Assembly: GCF_044377145.1 (NCBI RefSeq)
Contig: NZ_JBILJQ010000017.1
Location: 12,247-76,246 of the forward strand
DNA: 64,000 nt
Direction: 5' to 3'
Origin: Aquimonas sp044377145
GTDB taxonomy: Bacteria; Pseudomonadota; Gammaproteobacteria; Xanthomonadales; Xanthomonadaceae
The notes beneath the pieces are model-generated. The model was not told the origin of the DNA, made no database searches, and worked only from the letters and a program-made list of their open reading frames with translations. The position numbers were made by a program, and so were the translations under genes. Numbering within the stretch: position 1 is the first letter of the stretch; each line of letters opens with the position of its first letter. Shown here piece by piece: positions 18,079-26,710 of this stretch.

Positions 18079-19896
18079 CTATTCGAAGCCGTTCGCGAAA
18101 ACCGAGTTCCCCGAACGGTCGCCGAAGACAACCTGGGCGCGGCCTTCGATGACCGCGCCGCGATCGGGCGCTGCACCGCTGTAGCCATCGGTGATGTTGG
18201 CGATGGCGACGCCAGAGTTCTTCAGGCTGCTGCCGACCGCGGGAGTCGGCAGGTGAGCGGCAGTGACTTCAAGCGAAAAGCTGGTGCCGAGCACGACCGG
18301 AGTGACCCAGGGATCCACCGTGGTGATGTGGTCCTGCTCATGGCGTCGAGGCGTGCTTGTGAACACCGGGGTGACGTTCGGCAGGCCACTGCGCGCAGCC
18401 GCGAGATTGGCAAAGCTGCCGCCGGATCGCGTCCACCAGACGGCACGGTCGGGAAACCAGGCGTTGTAGCTGAAATCGACCGGGTCATTGCCGCCTGACT
18501 CGAATGCGAACAGATCGCCGGTTCCCCGATAGATCATCACGTTGTTGCGGTAACCCCAGGCGCGCTGGGCGCCGTTGTTGAACTGCACCCAGCCCCAGTT
18601 GACATGACTGCCGCTGCCGGTCGTCCGGATGATTGTGTTGCTGTACAGAAAATGGCCGGTGTTGGTGCTGTTGAATTTGAAGGGGCTGCGCTGGGTGTTG
18701 ATCGCGATGTTGCGGGCTGCCAGAAACGGCCCGCCGTACACAGGGTCGAGGGAAACCAGGGTCCCCGAGTTGGTGACACGGTTGTCGTAGAAGCTGAGGT
18801 TGCGATGCGCGTAGTCGCCTTCGAGGGCATCGTCGCCCGTGCTGATGATCTCGTTCCGGTAGAAGTGCACGCCCACCGCCTGCGCGCCACTCACGGTGTA
18901 GGCAAGACTGTCGCCGAAGCCGCGCAAGGTGTTGTTGAACACCGCGTTGCCAAAGCCCGGCACGCAGATTCCATCGTCGTTCCAGGTGGCATTGGTGGTG
19001 ATCAGCGACTCGGTCCAGGTGTTGTTGCCGACCAGGGTGTTGTCGTACGCAAGAAACTCGCGAAGCGGCGCGTAGGCCTTGATGCCGACGTCCACCCCGC
19101 GGATCGTGGTGTTGCGAACAGTGATGCCGGTCTGGTTCGGCGCGCCGTTCCAGAACTCGATGCCGACCGAGCTTGCCGCGGTGCCGGAATCCACGCCCGT
19201 GCCCTGCAGGGTCAGGTTCTCGATCACCAGGTGGTTGGCGCCGAGGACTTGAAACACGAGGCCCGGCTGGCTGCGCTCCAGCCTCACACCGTCGCGGCTG
19301 GCGCCGCGGATCACGATCGGCTGCGCGGTGGTGCCGCTGCGAGTGAGTTGCAGATGCCCCGAAAGCGGATAGCTGCCCGGATCGAACTCGATGACGTCAC
19401 CGGCGACGAGTGCATTCATGGCGGTCTGGATCACGGCGAGGCTTGATCCGGCGGCGATGCGTTTGTTGGCGGCTCCCGCGGCCCCCGGCAGCGGGCGGGT
19501 CGAGAACGTGCCCGAGCGCAGCGCGCTCGACGCTTCGCTGGCGATCGTCACCTCGACGTCGTAGCTGGTGCCCGGAGCGAGATCTATGATCGGCCAGGCG
19601 AATGCGTCGGGCACGCTGCCCGCCGCCGGCACCTCGGCGAAGGTCGGGCGGATGCGATGCAGCGGATGAGCGATGCGCCATTCAACGGAGCCCGCAGCGC
19701 GGTAGCGCACGCTCGCCGAGGCGCCCTGCGGCAGAGCGCCCGTGATGGGCAGGATCAAGGCCAGTTGTTCGGGCGTCGCCGGGCCGTCAAGGGCAAGCGC
19801 TCCCAGCGGAAGGTCGCCCGCCCACGCTGACGGGGCGAGCAGAACCGCCCACAGCGCCCAGGCACGCCCGCGTCCTCCGCTTCGAGTGGTCCACAT
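18079..19896 (-). CDS. Secreted right-handed beta-helix protein with F-x-N-G-F-E C terminus
   Basis: A 605-residue exported protein. The ATG at 19896 is chosen because it begins a clean signal peptide (WALWAVLLAPSAWA); in-frame ATGs further upstream (19989 and others) only add a long polar extension. After a fibronectin-like N-terminal domain (residues ~30-155), residues ~165-590 carry repeated beta-helix coils such as HLVIENLTLQGTGVDSG, NTTIRGVDVGIKAYA and NLSFYDNRVTNSG. These resemble Pbh1/pectate-lyase-like proteins. The protein ends in SVFANGFE, the same tail as the SdrD-like protein at 9888. It may bind or cleave a polysaccharide; no catalytic residues could be assigned. Confidence 0.8.
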   Translation of the reverse strand: MWTTRSGGRGRAWALWAVLLAPSAWAGDLPLGALALDGPATPEQLALILPITGALPQGASASVRYRAAGSVEWRIAHPLHRIRPTFAEVPAAGSVPDAFAWPIIDLAPGTSYDVEVTIASEASSALRSGTFSTRPLPGAAGAANKRIAAGSSLAVIQTAMNALVAGDVIEFDPGSYPLSGHLQLTRSGTTAQPIVIRGASRDGVRLERSQPGLVFQVLGANHLVIENLTLQGTGVDSGTAASSVGIEFWNGAPNQTGITVRNTTIRGVDVGIKAYAPLREFLAYDNTLVGNNTWTESLITTNATWNDDGICVPGFGNAVFNNTLRGFGDSLAYTVSGAQAVGVHFYRNEIISTGDDALEGDYAHRNLSFYDNRVTNSGTLVSLDPVYGGPFLAARNIAINTQRSPFKFNSTNTGHFLYSNTIIRTTGSGSHVNWGWVQFNNGAQRAWGYRNNVMIYRGTGDLFAFESGGNDPVDFSYNAWFPDRAVWWTRSGGSFANLAAARSGLPNVTPVFTSTPRRHEQDHITTVDPWVTPVVLGTSFSLEVTAAHLPTPAVGSSLKNSGVAIANITDGYSGAAPDRGAVIEGRAQVVFGDRSGNSVFANGFE

Positions 19897-19989
19897 TGCC
19901 GCTGTGCGGGCGCCTGGTTCAGTGATCGATGTGAACATCGCGGCAGGCGAGCCGGACTGCGTCGGACGGAGGGTGAACGAAGTGCTCAT

Positions 19990-20462
19990 AACTATCCTTC
20001 GCAGGTACAGTCGACCCACATTCGGGTCTAAAAAGTGTGCGTGTGGCTGCTCGCTGCAGCAAATCCTTGGATATCCACGAGGCCGGCGCTGTCCTTGGTC
20101 GCCACGCGCTCGAGCCCCGGCTCGATGCGTGCCTCGCGGTCCCTCGATCAGCCAAGGCACTCCGGTTGCCAGCGGCTGCTCCGCCAATAGGATGCCCTTC
20201 GTCGGCCGCTCGGGCAGCGCGTCGGTGGAGTAACGCGGCCGATGATCAGTACCGCCAGCGGGCGGCAATTCCAGCCACCGGCCGGCGCAGCGAGCCGATG
20301 ACGGATCCAGGCCCAGCCTTGCCAGCCTTCGCGGGCTGTCGCGGACAGCGGCGCCGGTGCCAGCGCTTCGGCCAACCGCTCAACCAGCAGCTACTGCGCC
20401 CATACCTGCTGCTGCGCCAGGCTCAGCCAGCACCGCGCGGCCAGCAAGGCCTACCGCATGGC
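19990..20462 (-). other. Unassigned stretch, possibly a decayed gene
   Basis: About 470 bases upstream of the beta-helix gene. Several minus-strand frames have protein-like composition in turn: a segment ending WLSLAQQQVWAQ before a stop near 20397, one with ERPTKGILLAEQPLATGVPW, and one with EARIEPGLERVATKDSAGLV. No single frame is continuous. This looks like a frameshifted remnant, but no family is recognised. The promoter and leader of the beta-helix gene must also lie here. Confidence 0.3.
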
Positions 20463-21470
20463 TCAGCCGCGCTCCAGCAGTTTGCGCAAATCGATCACCG
20501 CGGCATTGGCGCGGGACACATAGTTCGCCATCACCAGCGAGTGATTGGCGAAGAATCCGAACGGCGAGCCGTTCAATACCATCGGGCTACCGAGCGAATG
20601 CTGGCTCTCCTCCAGCTCGCGAATGATCTGGCGCAGGCTGATCAGGGCATTCTTGTCGCGCAGCACCTGCTCGAAATCGTGTTCGACCGCACGCAGGAAA
20701 TGCAGCAGCGCCCAGGTCGTGCCGCGCGCCTCGTAGAACACGTCATCGAGTTCGTTCCACGGCGTTTCAACCATGCGCGGGCTCAGGCCCGGGGTTGACT
20801 GGCGTGCTTCCGAATCGCCCGCGAGGTCGGTATCGATGCGGATCTGGCCGACGCTGGCCGACAGCCGCTGCGACAGCGAACCCAGGCGTTTCTCGACCAC
20901 GGCGAGCCAGTCGGCGAGGTTGTCGGCGCGGGCGTAGAACTGTGCGCCGGATTGATCCGAATCCGACAGCCGGCCCAGGTATTCCTCGACATGCCCGATC
21001 GCCTTGCGGTACTGGCCCTCTGACGAGGGCAACAGCCAGCGGTCGCTGGGCGAGGAGAACAGCGGATCGGCTTCGGCGAGGTCGGGATCTTCGGTGCTCT
21101 GGGTTTGCGAGCGGCTGAACTCGTTGCGGAAGGCCTTGGCGAAATCGCGGGTCTGCACCAGCGCGCCGAATTCCCAGTTGGGCACGTTGTCCATCAGCAC
21201 GCCGGGCGGCAACTTGTCGTTGCTGAGATAGCCGCCGCGCTTGTCGAGCAAGGTTTCGGCCACCAGGATCAGGGCCTCGGTACTGATGGTGCCCACCACC
21301 ACCGAATGCCCGCGCTCGGCAGCCCGCGCCTTGCCGTGGGCCACCACATCCACCGGTGCGGGCTCGGCGTCCCACCACCACATCAGGCCGAGGATCAGCA
21401 GCAGCGGCAGCGCGAGCGCCACGATGGCGGTCCACAGCCAAACGCGACGACGAGGAGCTTGGATAGCCAT
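20463..21470 (-). CDS. DUF2333 family membrane-anchored protein
   Basis: A 335-residue protein of the DUF2333 family found mainly in gammaproteobacteria. One membrane helix is seen at residues ~10-32 (LWTAIVALALPLLLILGLMW); the rest is polar and should face the periplasm. Family-typical stretches include a GGYLSNDKLPPGVLMDNVPN segment, FAKAFRNEFSRSQ, and a C-terminal PFGFFANHSLVMANYVSRAN. The function is unknown. It stands alone on the minus strand, divergent from the ilv operon. Confidence 0.85.
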   Translation of the reverse strand: MAIQAPRRRVWLWTAIVALALPLLLILGLMWWWDAEPAPVDVVAHGKARAAERGHSVVVGTISTEALILVAETLLDKRGGYLSNDKLPPGVLMDNVPNWEFGALVQTRDFAKAFRNEFSRSQTQSTEDPDLAEADPLFSSPSDRWLLPSSEGQYRKAIGHVEEYLGRLSDSDQSGAQFYARADNLADWLAVVEKRLGSLSQRLSASVGQIRIDTDLAGDSEARQSTPGLSPRMVETPWNELDDVFYEARGTTWALLHFLRAVEHDFEQVLRDKNALISLRQIIRELEESQHSLGSPMVLNGSPFGFFANHSLVMANYVSRANAAVIDLRKLLERG

Positions 21471-21693
21471 CGATTGATTCTTTCCATGCAGTCTGATGCA
21501 GGGCTCGGTCGAGTGTGTTGGTCACGGCGCGAGGGCGTCAAGAAAGCGTTCGAGTTGCGGTGCAAGACGAACTGATCAAACGCTTGGCCGGGCGGGAATC
21601 AGGAGCGATCGAGCGCAAGCCCGCCCGCGCGGCAGTGCGCTGCCACTTGGGCTGTCCAGCATGGGTCACCCTCGGCAAACTGAAGTGACCCTA

Positions 21694-21714
21694 ATGCCAA
21701 ATCAGCTGTTGACA
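21694..21714 (+). promoter_or_regulatory. Promoter-like element before the ilv leader, shared with the antiporter gene
   Basis: A consensus -35 hexamer TTGACA lies at 21709-21714, preceded by ATGCCAAAT. Nearly the same string (ATGCCAAAT, two changes, GCTGTTGAC) recurs at 46405-46424 upstream of the K+/H+ antiporter. No good -10 hexamer is visible at 17 bases, so this may be an activator-assisted promoter or a regulator site. Its position 32 bases before the leader-peptide ATG fits transcription start for the attenuated ilv mRNA. Confidence 0.5.
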
Positions 21715-21745
21715 GATTCGGACTGTGCGTGTTTTGCTCCGCAAC

Positions 21746-21880
21746 ATGAATCGCCGCCCCGCCCGCATCCAAGCCGCCCGCCTGACGCAGAATCTGCGCC
21801 GTGTCCAGCTGGCTGCGACCGCCGGGCTCGCGCTGCTCGTACTCGTACTTCTTATTACCTCGCCAGCCGGTGTGGGATAG
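21746..21880 (+). CDS. ilvL: ilv operon leader peptide
   Basis: A 44-codon ORF that ends 47 bases before the attenuator stem. The peptide has a basic N-terminal half and then a run G-L-A-L-L-V-L-V-L-L-I-T, i.e. nine Leu/Val/Ile codons in eleven. The run uses GTA, CTT and ATT codons that are uncommon in this GC-rich genome. This is the hallmark of attenuation control: a ribosome stalling for charged branched-chain tRNA would favour an antiterminator. No strong ribosome-binding site is seen before the ATG, so the leader may be translated from a very short 5' end. Confidence 0.85.
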   Translation: MNRRPARIQAARLTQNLRRVQLAATAGLALLVLVLLITSPAGVG

Positions 21881-21926
21881 GTAGCTACGGTCCGAAACAA
21901 GCGCAACACGGACTCGAAGAACCCCA

Positions 21927-21958
21927 AACCCCGCCCCGGCAACGAGGCGGGGTTTTTT
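21927..21958 (+). terminator. Attenuator terminator of the ilv operon
   Basis: AACCCCGCC (21927-21935) pairs perfectly with GGCGGGGTT (21946-21954), followed by an uninterrupted run of T to 21958. This is a strong Rho-independent terminator placed between the leader peptide and ilvD, with no gene ending here. It is therefore an attenuator rather than an ordinary gene end. Confidence 0.9.
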
Positions 21959-22001
21959 CTTGCCCGCCTCCCACCCTTCCACCGCCACCAGGACTCCCCC
22001 C

Positions 22002-23645
22002 GTGCAGAGCGACGCAATCAAGACCGGTCCCGCCCGTGCCCCCGCCCGCGCCATGCTGCGCGCCACAGGCCTGGACGACGCCGCGATCGCAAAGCCGCTG
22101 GTGGCGGTGGTTCATACCTGGTCGGACGTCAGCCCCTGCAACATCAATCTGCGCGAGCTGGCCCAGCACGTCGGCATCGGCGTCAAGCGCGGCGGCGGCA
22201 CGCCGATCGAGTTCAACACGATTGCGGTCACCGACGGCATCGCCATGGGTTCGGAAGGCATGCGCGCCTCGCTGCCCTCGCGCGAAGTGATCGCCGATTC
22301 GATCGAGCTGGCGGTGCGCGGCCACTGCCTCGATGCCGTGGTGCTGCTGGTCGGCTGCGACAAGACCATTCCCGCCGCGGCGATGGCGCTGGGCCGGCTC
22401 AATCTGCCCGGCCTGATCCTGTACGGCGGCACGATTCTTCCCGGCCGCTGCAAGGACAAGGCCATCACCATCCAGGACGTGTTCGAGGCGGTCGGTGCGC
22501 ATTCGGCCGGGCGCATCGACGAGGCCGAGCTGATCGAGGTCGAGAAGGCCGCCTGCCCCGGTGCTGGCGCCTGCGGCGGCCAGTTCACCGCCAACACCAT
22601 GGCCATGGTGATGACCTTCCTCGGCCTGTCGCCGATGGGCCTGAACGACATCCCCGCACCCGCGCCGGAAAAGCGCGATGCAGCCGAGGCCTGCGGCGAA
22701 CAGGTGATGCGCCTGTTCGCGAACCAGGGCCCGCTGCCGCGCGAGATCATCACGGCTGAGAGCCTGCGCAACGCCGCGCGCGCGGTCTCGGCCACCGCCG
22801 GCTCGACCAATGCCGCCCTGCATCTGCTGGCGATCGCGCACGAGGCCGGCGTGGCCTTCGATCTGGAAGAGTTCCAGGCTGCCTCCGAAGTGCCGGTGAT
22901 CGCCGATCTCAAGCCCGGCGGCCGCTACACCGCCGCCGAGCTGTACACGATGGGCGGCACCGCGCTGGTGGCCCGCGAGATGAAGGCCGCCGGCCTGCTG
23001 GCCGATGCGCCGACCGTCAGCGGCCGCAGCTTCTTCGCCGAGATCGACGCCGCACCCGCCGGCGATCCGGACCAGGACGCAGTTCGGCCGCTGAGCAATC
23101 CGATCAAGCCCACCGGCGGCTATTCGATCCTCTACGGCAACCTTGCGCCCGAGGGCTGCATCGTCAAACTGGCCGGCCACGGCCGTCGTCGCCACGAGGG
23201 CCCAGCGCGCGTGTTCGACTCCGAGGACGCGGCCTTTGCCGCCGTGCAGGCGCGCGAGATCAAAGCCGGCGACATCGTGGTGATCCGTTTCGAAGGCCCG
23301 GCCGGTGGCCCCGGCATGCGCGAGATGCTGGCGGTGACCGCAGCACTCGTCGGCCAAGGTCTGGGCAACGAAGTCGCGCTGATCACCGATGGCCGTTTCA
23401 GCGGCGCCACCCACGGCTTCATGGTCGGCCACGCCAGCCCGGAAGCCGCGCGCGGCGGCCCGATCGCGCAGCTGGCCGACGGCGACACCGTGATCATCGA
23501 CGTCGATCGCCGCGTGCTCGAAACCACCGCCGACCTGTCGCGCCGCATCCCCGCCCGCATCGCCCCGCGTGTTGAGACCGGCGTGCTGGCCAAGTACGCC
23601 CGGCTGGTCAGCTCCGCTTCGCGCGGGGCGATCACCACCGGCTGA
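22002..23645 (+). CDS. ilvD: Dihydroxy-acid dehydratase
   Basis: A 547-residue DHAD, which dehydrates 2,3-dihydroxy acids to the keto acids of valine and isoleucine. The Fe-S and metal-binding cysteines are Cys46 (SPCNIN), Cys119 (GCDKT) and Cys191 (GACGGQ). The signatures PGAGACGGQFTANTM and GRFSGATHGFMVGH are intact. The GTG at 22002 is chosen as start: it follows an AGGA at ~21990 and gives the usual N terminus, whereas upstream in-frame starts lie inside the attenuator stem. At 547 residues it is shorter than E. coli IlvD and belongs to the shorter branch. First gene of ilvDCBME. Confidence 0.95.
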   Translation: MQSDAIKTGPARAPARAMLRATGLDDAAIAKPLVAVVHTWSDVSPCNINLRELAQHVGIGVKRGGGTPIEFNTIAVTDGIAMGSEGMRASLPSREVIADSIELAVRGHCLDAVVLLVGCDKTIPAAAMALGRLNLPGLILYGGTILPGRCKDKAITIQDVFEAVGAHSAGRIDEAELIEVEKAACPGAGACGGQFTANTMAMVMTFLGLSPMGLNDIPAPAPEKRDAAEACGEQVMRLFANQGPLPREIITAESLRNAARAVSATAGSTNAALHLLAIAHEAGVAFDLEEFQAASEVPVIADLKPGGRYTAAELYTMGGTALVAREMKAAGLLADAPTVSGRSFFAEIDAAPAGDPDQDAVRPLSNPIKPTGGYSILYGNLAPEGCIVKLAGHGRRRHEGPARVFDSEDAAFAAVQAREIKAGDIVVIRFEGPAGGPGMREMLAVTAALVGQGLGNEVALITDGRFSGATHGFMVGHASPEAARGGPIAQLADGDTVIIDVDRRVLETTADLSRRIPARIAPRVETGVLAKYARLVSSASRGAITTG

Positions 23646-23707
23646 CGCTCCGCACCACCCGCCTCCGCACACCCACCCCACTACGCACCGCCGCCAAGGA
23701 AATGACG

Positions 23708-24733
23708 ATGAGCCAGCCGAACAATCCCGCCACCACCCTGCCCCGCGTCGCCATCATCGGCTACGGCAGCCAGGGCCGCGCCCATGCGATGAACCTGCGC
23801 GACTCCGGCGCCGACGTGATCATCGGCCTGCGCCCCGGCGGCCCGACCGAGGCCAAGGCGAAAGCGGACGGCTTCACCGTCAAGTCGCCGGCCGAGGCTA
23901 TCCGCGAGGCCGGCCTGATCGCCGTGCTGACCCCGGACATGGTGCAGCCGCAGCTGTATCGCGAGCACATCGAGCCGAACATCCAGAAGGGCGCCTGCCT
24001 GCTGTTCGCGCATGGCTTGAATGTTCACTACGGCGAAATCACCCCGCGCGACGATCTCGACGTCGTGCTGGTCGCGCCCAAGGGCCCGGGCGCGCTGGTG
24101 CGTCGCGAGTTCGAGATCGGCCGCGGCGTGCCCTGCGTCTACGCCGTCAATGCCGACCGTTCGGGCAAGGCCGAGCAGCTGGCGCTGGCCTATTGCGCCG
24201 GCGTCGGCGGCGCGCGCGCCAAGGCGATCAAGACCACGTTCAAGGAAGAGACCGAAACCGATCTGTTCGGCGAGCAGGCGGTGCTGTGCGGCGGCGCGAC
24301 GAAACTGGTTCTCGCCGGTTGGGAAACCCTGGTCGAAGCGGGCTACCAGCCCGAGATCGCCTACTACGAGTGCCTGCACGAGCTGAAGCTGATCGTTGAT
24401 CTGCTCTACGACGGCGGCTTGACCCGCATGCACGAGTTCATCAGCGAGACCGCGCAGTACGGCGACCTGACCCGCGGCCCGCGCGTGATCGACGCCGACA
24501 CCAAGGCGCGCATGAAGGACATCCTGACCGAGATCCAGGACGGCACCTTCGCGCGCCAGTGGATCGCCGAGTACAAGGCCGGCAACCCCGAGTACCAACG
24601 CCTGAAGCAGGCTGATCTGGATCACCCGATCGAGAAGATCGGCAAGACCCTGCGCGCCGAAATGGCCTGGCTCAATGCCGCACCCAAGGCCGCAGAAACC
24701 CCCGCCGCCAAACCGCAGGACGCCGCCGCATGA
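23708..24733 (+). CDS. ilvC: Ketol-acid reductoisomerase
   Basis: A 341-residue class I KARI, which converts acetolactate or acetohydroxybutyrate to dihydroxy acids using NADPH. The Rossmann motif GYGSQGRAHA lies near residue 18; metal-binding acidic residues lie in the KEETETDLFGEQ segment, and the second domain contains YECLHELKLIVDL. The ATG at 23708 is preferred over the ATG six bases earlier because an AAGGA ribosome-binding site ends seven bases before it. The C-terminal ~20 residues form an Ala/Pro-rich tail. The stop overlaps ilvB by ATGA. Confidence 0.94.
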   Translation: MSQPNNPATTLPRVAIIGYGSQGRAHAMNLRDSGADVIIGLRPGGPTEAKAKADGFTVKSPAEAIREAGLIAVLTPDMVQPQLYREHIEPNIQKGACLLFAHGLNVHYGEITPRDDLDVVLVAPKGPGALVRREFEIGRGVPCVYAVNADRSGKAEQLALAYCAGVGGARAKAIKTTFKEETETDLFGEQAVLCGGATKLVLAGWETLVEAGYQPEIAYYECLHELKLIVDLLYDGGLTRMHEFISETAQYGDLTRGPRVIDADTKARMKDILTEIQDGTFARQWIAEYKAGNPEYQRLKQADLDHPIEKIGKTLRAEMAWLNAAPKAAETPAAKPQDAAA

Positions 24734-26490
24734 ACGCCCGCGCCGCCCGCAGCCTGAGCGCCGAGGCGCCGCAGGCCCAGACCAGTGCTGCGCCAATCGT
24801 CGGCTTCAAGCCGGCCAAGAACGGCGCCGAACTGATGGCTCGCTGTCTGGAAGCCGAGGGCACCGAGGTGCTGTTCGGCTATCCGGGCGGCGCGATCATG
24901 CCCTTCTACGATGCCCTCACCGGCTCGCCAATGCGCCACATCCTGACCCGCCACGAGCAGGGTGCGGCGCTGGCGGCGAATGGTTTCGCCCGCGCCTCCG
25001 GCCGGGTCGGCGTGTGCGTGGCGACCTCGGGGCCGGGTGCGTCCAACCTGGTCACCGGCATTGCCGACGCCTTTCTGGATTCGGTGCCGATGGTGGTGCT
25101 GACCGGACAGGTGCCGACCACCCTGATGGGCACCGACGCGTTCCAGGAACTCGACGTTTACGGCATGACCCTGCCGATCGTGAAGCACAGCTTTCTGCTG
25201 CGCTCGGTCGAGGACCTGCCGCATGTCGTTCGCGAAGCCTTTCGCATCGCCAAGAGCGGTCGCCCGGGACCGGTGCTGATCGACTTTCCGAAAGATGTGC
25301 AGGTCGCCGCGGCCACCCATCTGGCGCCGCTGCCGGCCTCCATCCATGATCCGCTACCGACGCCGCCGGCCGCTCAGCTGGTCGAGGCGATTGCGGCTAT
25401 CGCCAGCGCTGAGCGGCCCGTGGTCTATTCCGGCCAGGGCGTGGTGCTGGCCGATGCGGTGGCCGAGTTCCGCGCCTTTGTCGACGCCGCGAAGCTGCCA
25501 ACCGTGCAGACCCTGCGCGGCCAGGGCAACCTGCCGCCGGACCATCCCTATCTGATCGGCATGCTTGGCATGCACGGCACCCGCGCGGCCAATACCGCCG
25601 TGCAGGAATGCGATCTGCTGATCTGCATTGGTGCGCGCTTCGATGATCGCGCCACCGGCAAGCTGGCCGAGTTCGCGCCGAACGCGCGGGTGATCCATCT
25701 CGACGCCGACCCGGCCGAGATCAGCAAGCTGCGGCGCGCCGATGTGCCGCTGTACGGCGACCTGCGTGAATCGCTGCGTGGGCTGGTCGGCGCACGTTCG
25801 AACTGCGAAGACTGGCACCAGCGCTGCCAGCGGATGCGCAGCGTCGGTGCGCCGCGCTACGACGCACCCGGCAAGGGCGTGTACGCGCCGGCCCTGCTGA
25901 AGCGAATGTCCGAACTGGCCCCGCCCGACACCATCGTCGCCTGCGATGTTGGTCAGCATCAGATGTGGGTGGCGCAGCACTGGCGTTTCCACCACCCGCG
26001 CAATCACCTGACCTCGGGCGCGCTCGGCACCATGGGCTTTGGCCTGCCGGCGGCGATGGGCGCACAGTTCAGCTGTCCGGATCGGCCTGTCGTGCTGGTC
26101 TCCGGCGACGGCAGCATCATGATGAACATCCAGGAGCTGGCCACGGTCGCGCGCTGCAAGCTGCCGATCAAGATGATTCTGCTGGACAACAGCTCGCTGG
26201 GCATGGTGCGGCAGTGGCAAGAACTCTTTTTCGCCAAGAACTTCAGCGAGATCGACCTCTCCGACAACCCCGACTTCGCTGCGCTGGCCCGCGTGTTCGG
26301 CATCCCCGCCGTGCGCCTGGAGCGTCGCGAAGACACCGAAGCCGCGCTGCGCGAACTGCTGGCCACGCCCGGCCCGGCCCTGCTGCACGTGCTGATCGAC
26401 GCCCGCGCCAATGTCTGGCCGCTGGTGCCCCCCAACCACAGCAATGCGACCATGCTGGACGAGGCCGAAGCGAATGCGATTCCGGCTTGA
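24730..26490 (+). CDS. ilvB: Acetolactate synthase large subunit
   Basis: A 586-residue thiamine diphosphate enzyme that condenses pyruvate with pyruvate or 2-ketobutyrate, the first common step of the pathway. The catalytic Glu76 lies in RHEQGAALAANGFARA; the diphosphate/metal motif GDGSIMMNIQEL begins near residue 459 and leads to LLDNSSLGMVRQWQ. FAD-binding segments are in the middle domain. The start overlaps ilvC by ATGA. Whether it is closest to IlvB, IlvG or IlvI cannot be told from sequence alone; pairing with an IlvM-like small subunit suggests IlvG type. Confidence 0.94.
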   Translation: MNARAARSLSAEAPQAQTSAAPIVGFKPAKNGAELMARCLEAEGTEVLFGYPGGAIMPFYDALTGSPMRHILTRHEQGAALAANGFARASGRVGVCVATSGPGASNLVTGIADAFLDSVPMVVLTGQVPTTLMGTDAFQELDVYGMTLPIVKHSFLLRSVEDLPHVVREAFRIAKSGRPGPVLIDFPKDVQVAAATHLAPLPASIHDPLPTPPAAQLVEAIAAIASAERPVVYSGQGVVLADAVAEFRAFVDAAKLPTVQTLRGQGNLPPDHPYLIGMLGMHGTRAANTAVQECDLLICIGARFDDRATGKLAEFAPNARVIHLDADPAEISKLRRADVPLYGDLRESLRGLVGARSNCEDWHQRCQRMRSVGAPRYDAPGKGVYAPALLKRMSELAPPDTIVACDVGQHQMWVAQHWRFHHPRNHLTSGALGTMGFGLPAAMGAQFSCPDRPVVLVSGDGSIMMNIQELATVARCKLPIKMILLDNSSLGMVRQWQELFFAKNFSEIDLSDNPDFAALARVFGIPAVRLERREDTEAALRELLATPGPALLHVLIDARANVWPLVPPNHSNATMLDEAEANAIPA

Positions 26491-26710
26491 CCTGACCCTG
26501 CGACCGGCCGAGGGCGCGCTGCTGCGCGTGCTGGGCACGGCCGAACGCCGCGGCTTTACGCCGCTGGCCATTGAAGGCCAGCGCTCCGAAGACGGCAGCG
26601 CCTGGAATCTCGCCCTCACCGTCGAAGGCAAACGCGCCGCCGAAGGTCTGTGCAAGCAGATGGAAAAACTCTACGACTGCCTGGCGGTCAAGGTGATCGA
26701 ATGTCCCTGA
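26474..26710 (+). CDS. ilvM: Acetolactate synthase small subunit, ACT-domain protein
   Basis: A 78-residue ACT-domain protein. The ATG at 26474 overlaps the end of ilvB by 17 bases. It reads FRLDLTLRPAEGALLRVLG, then the RRGF...IEG and LTVEG strands, ending in KLYDCLAVKVIE. This is the compact IlvM type rather than the longer IlvN/IlvH. It would activate the large subunit and set feedback sensitivity. Its stop overlaps ilvE by ten bases, giving tight translational coupling. Confidence 0.86.
   Translation: MRFRLDLTLRPAEGALLRVLGTAERRGFTPLAIEGQRSEDGSAWNLALTVEGKRAAEGLCKQMEKLYDCLAVKVIECP

Noticed and set aside
20037..20798. 253-residue plus-strand frame near the DUF2333 gene
   Set aside because: It overlaps the real minus-strand gene and has only Gln/Arg/Ala-rich shadow composition.
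21885..23681. 598-residue minus-strand frame over ilvD
   Set aside because: Antisense mirror of ilvD, composition biased to Gly, Arg, His and Gln, no known domain.
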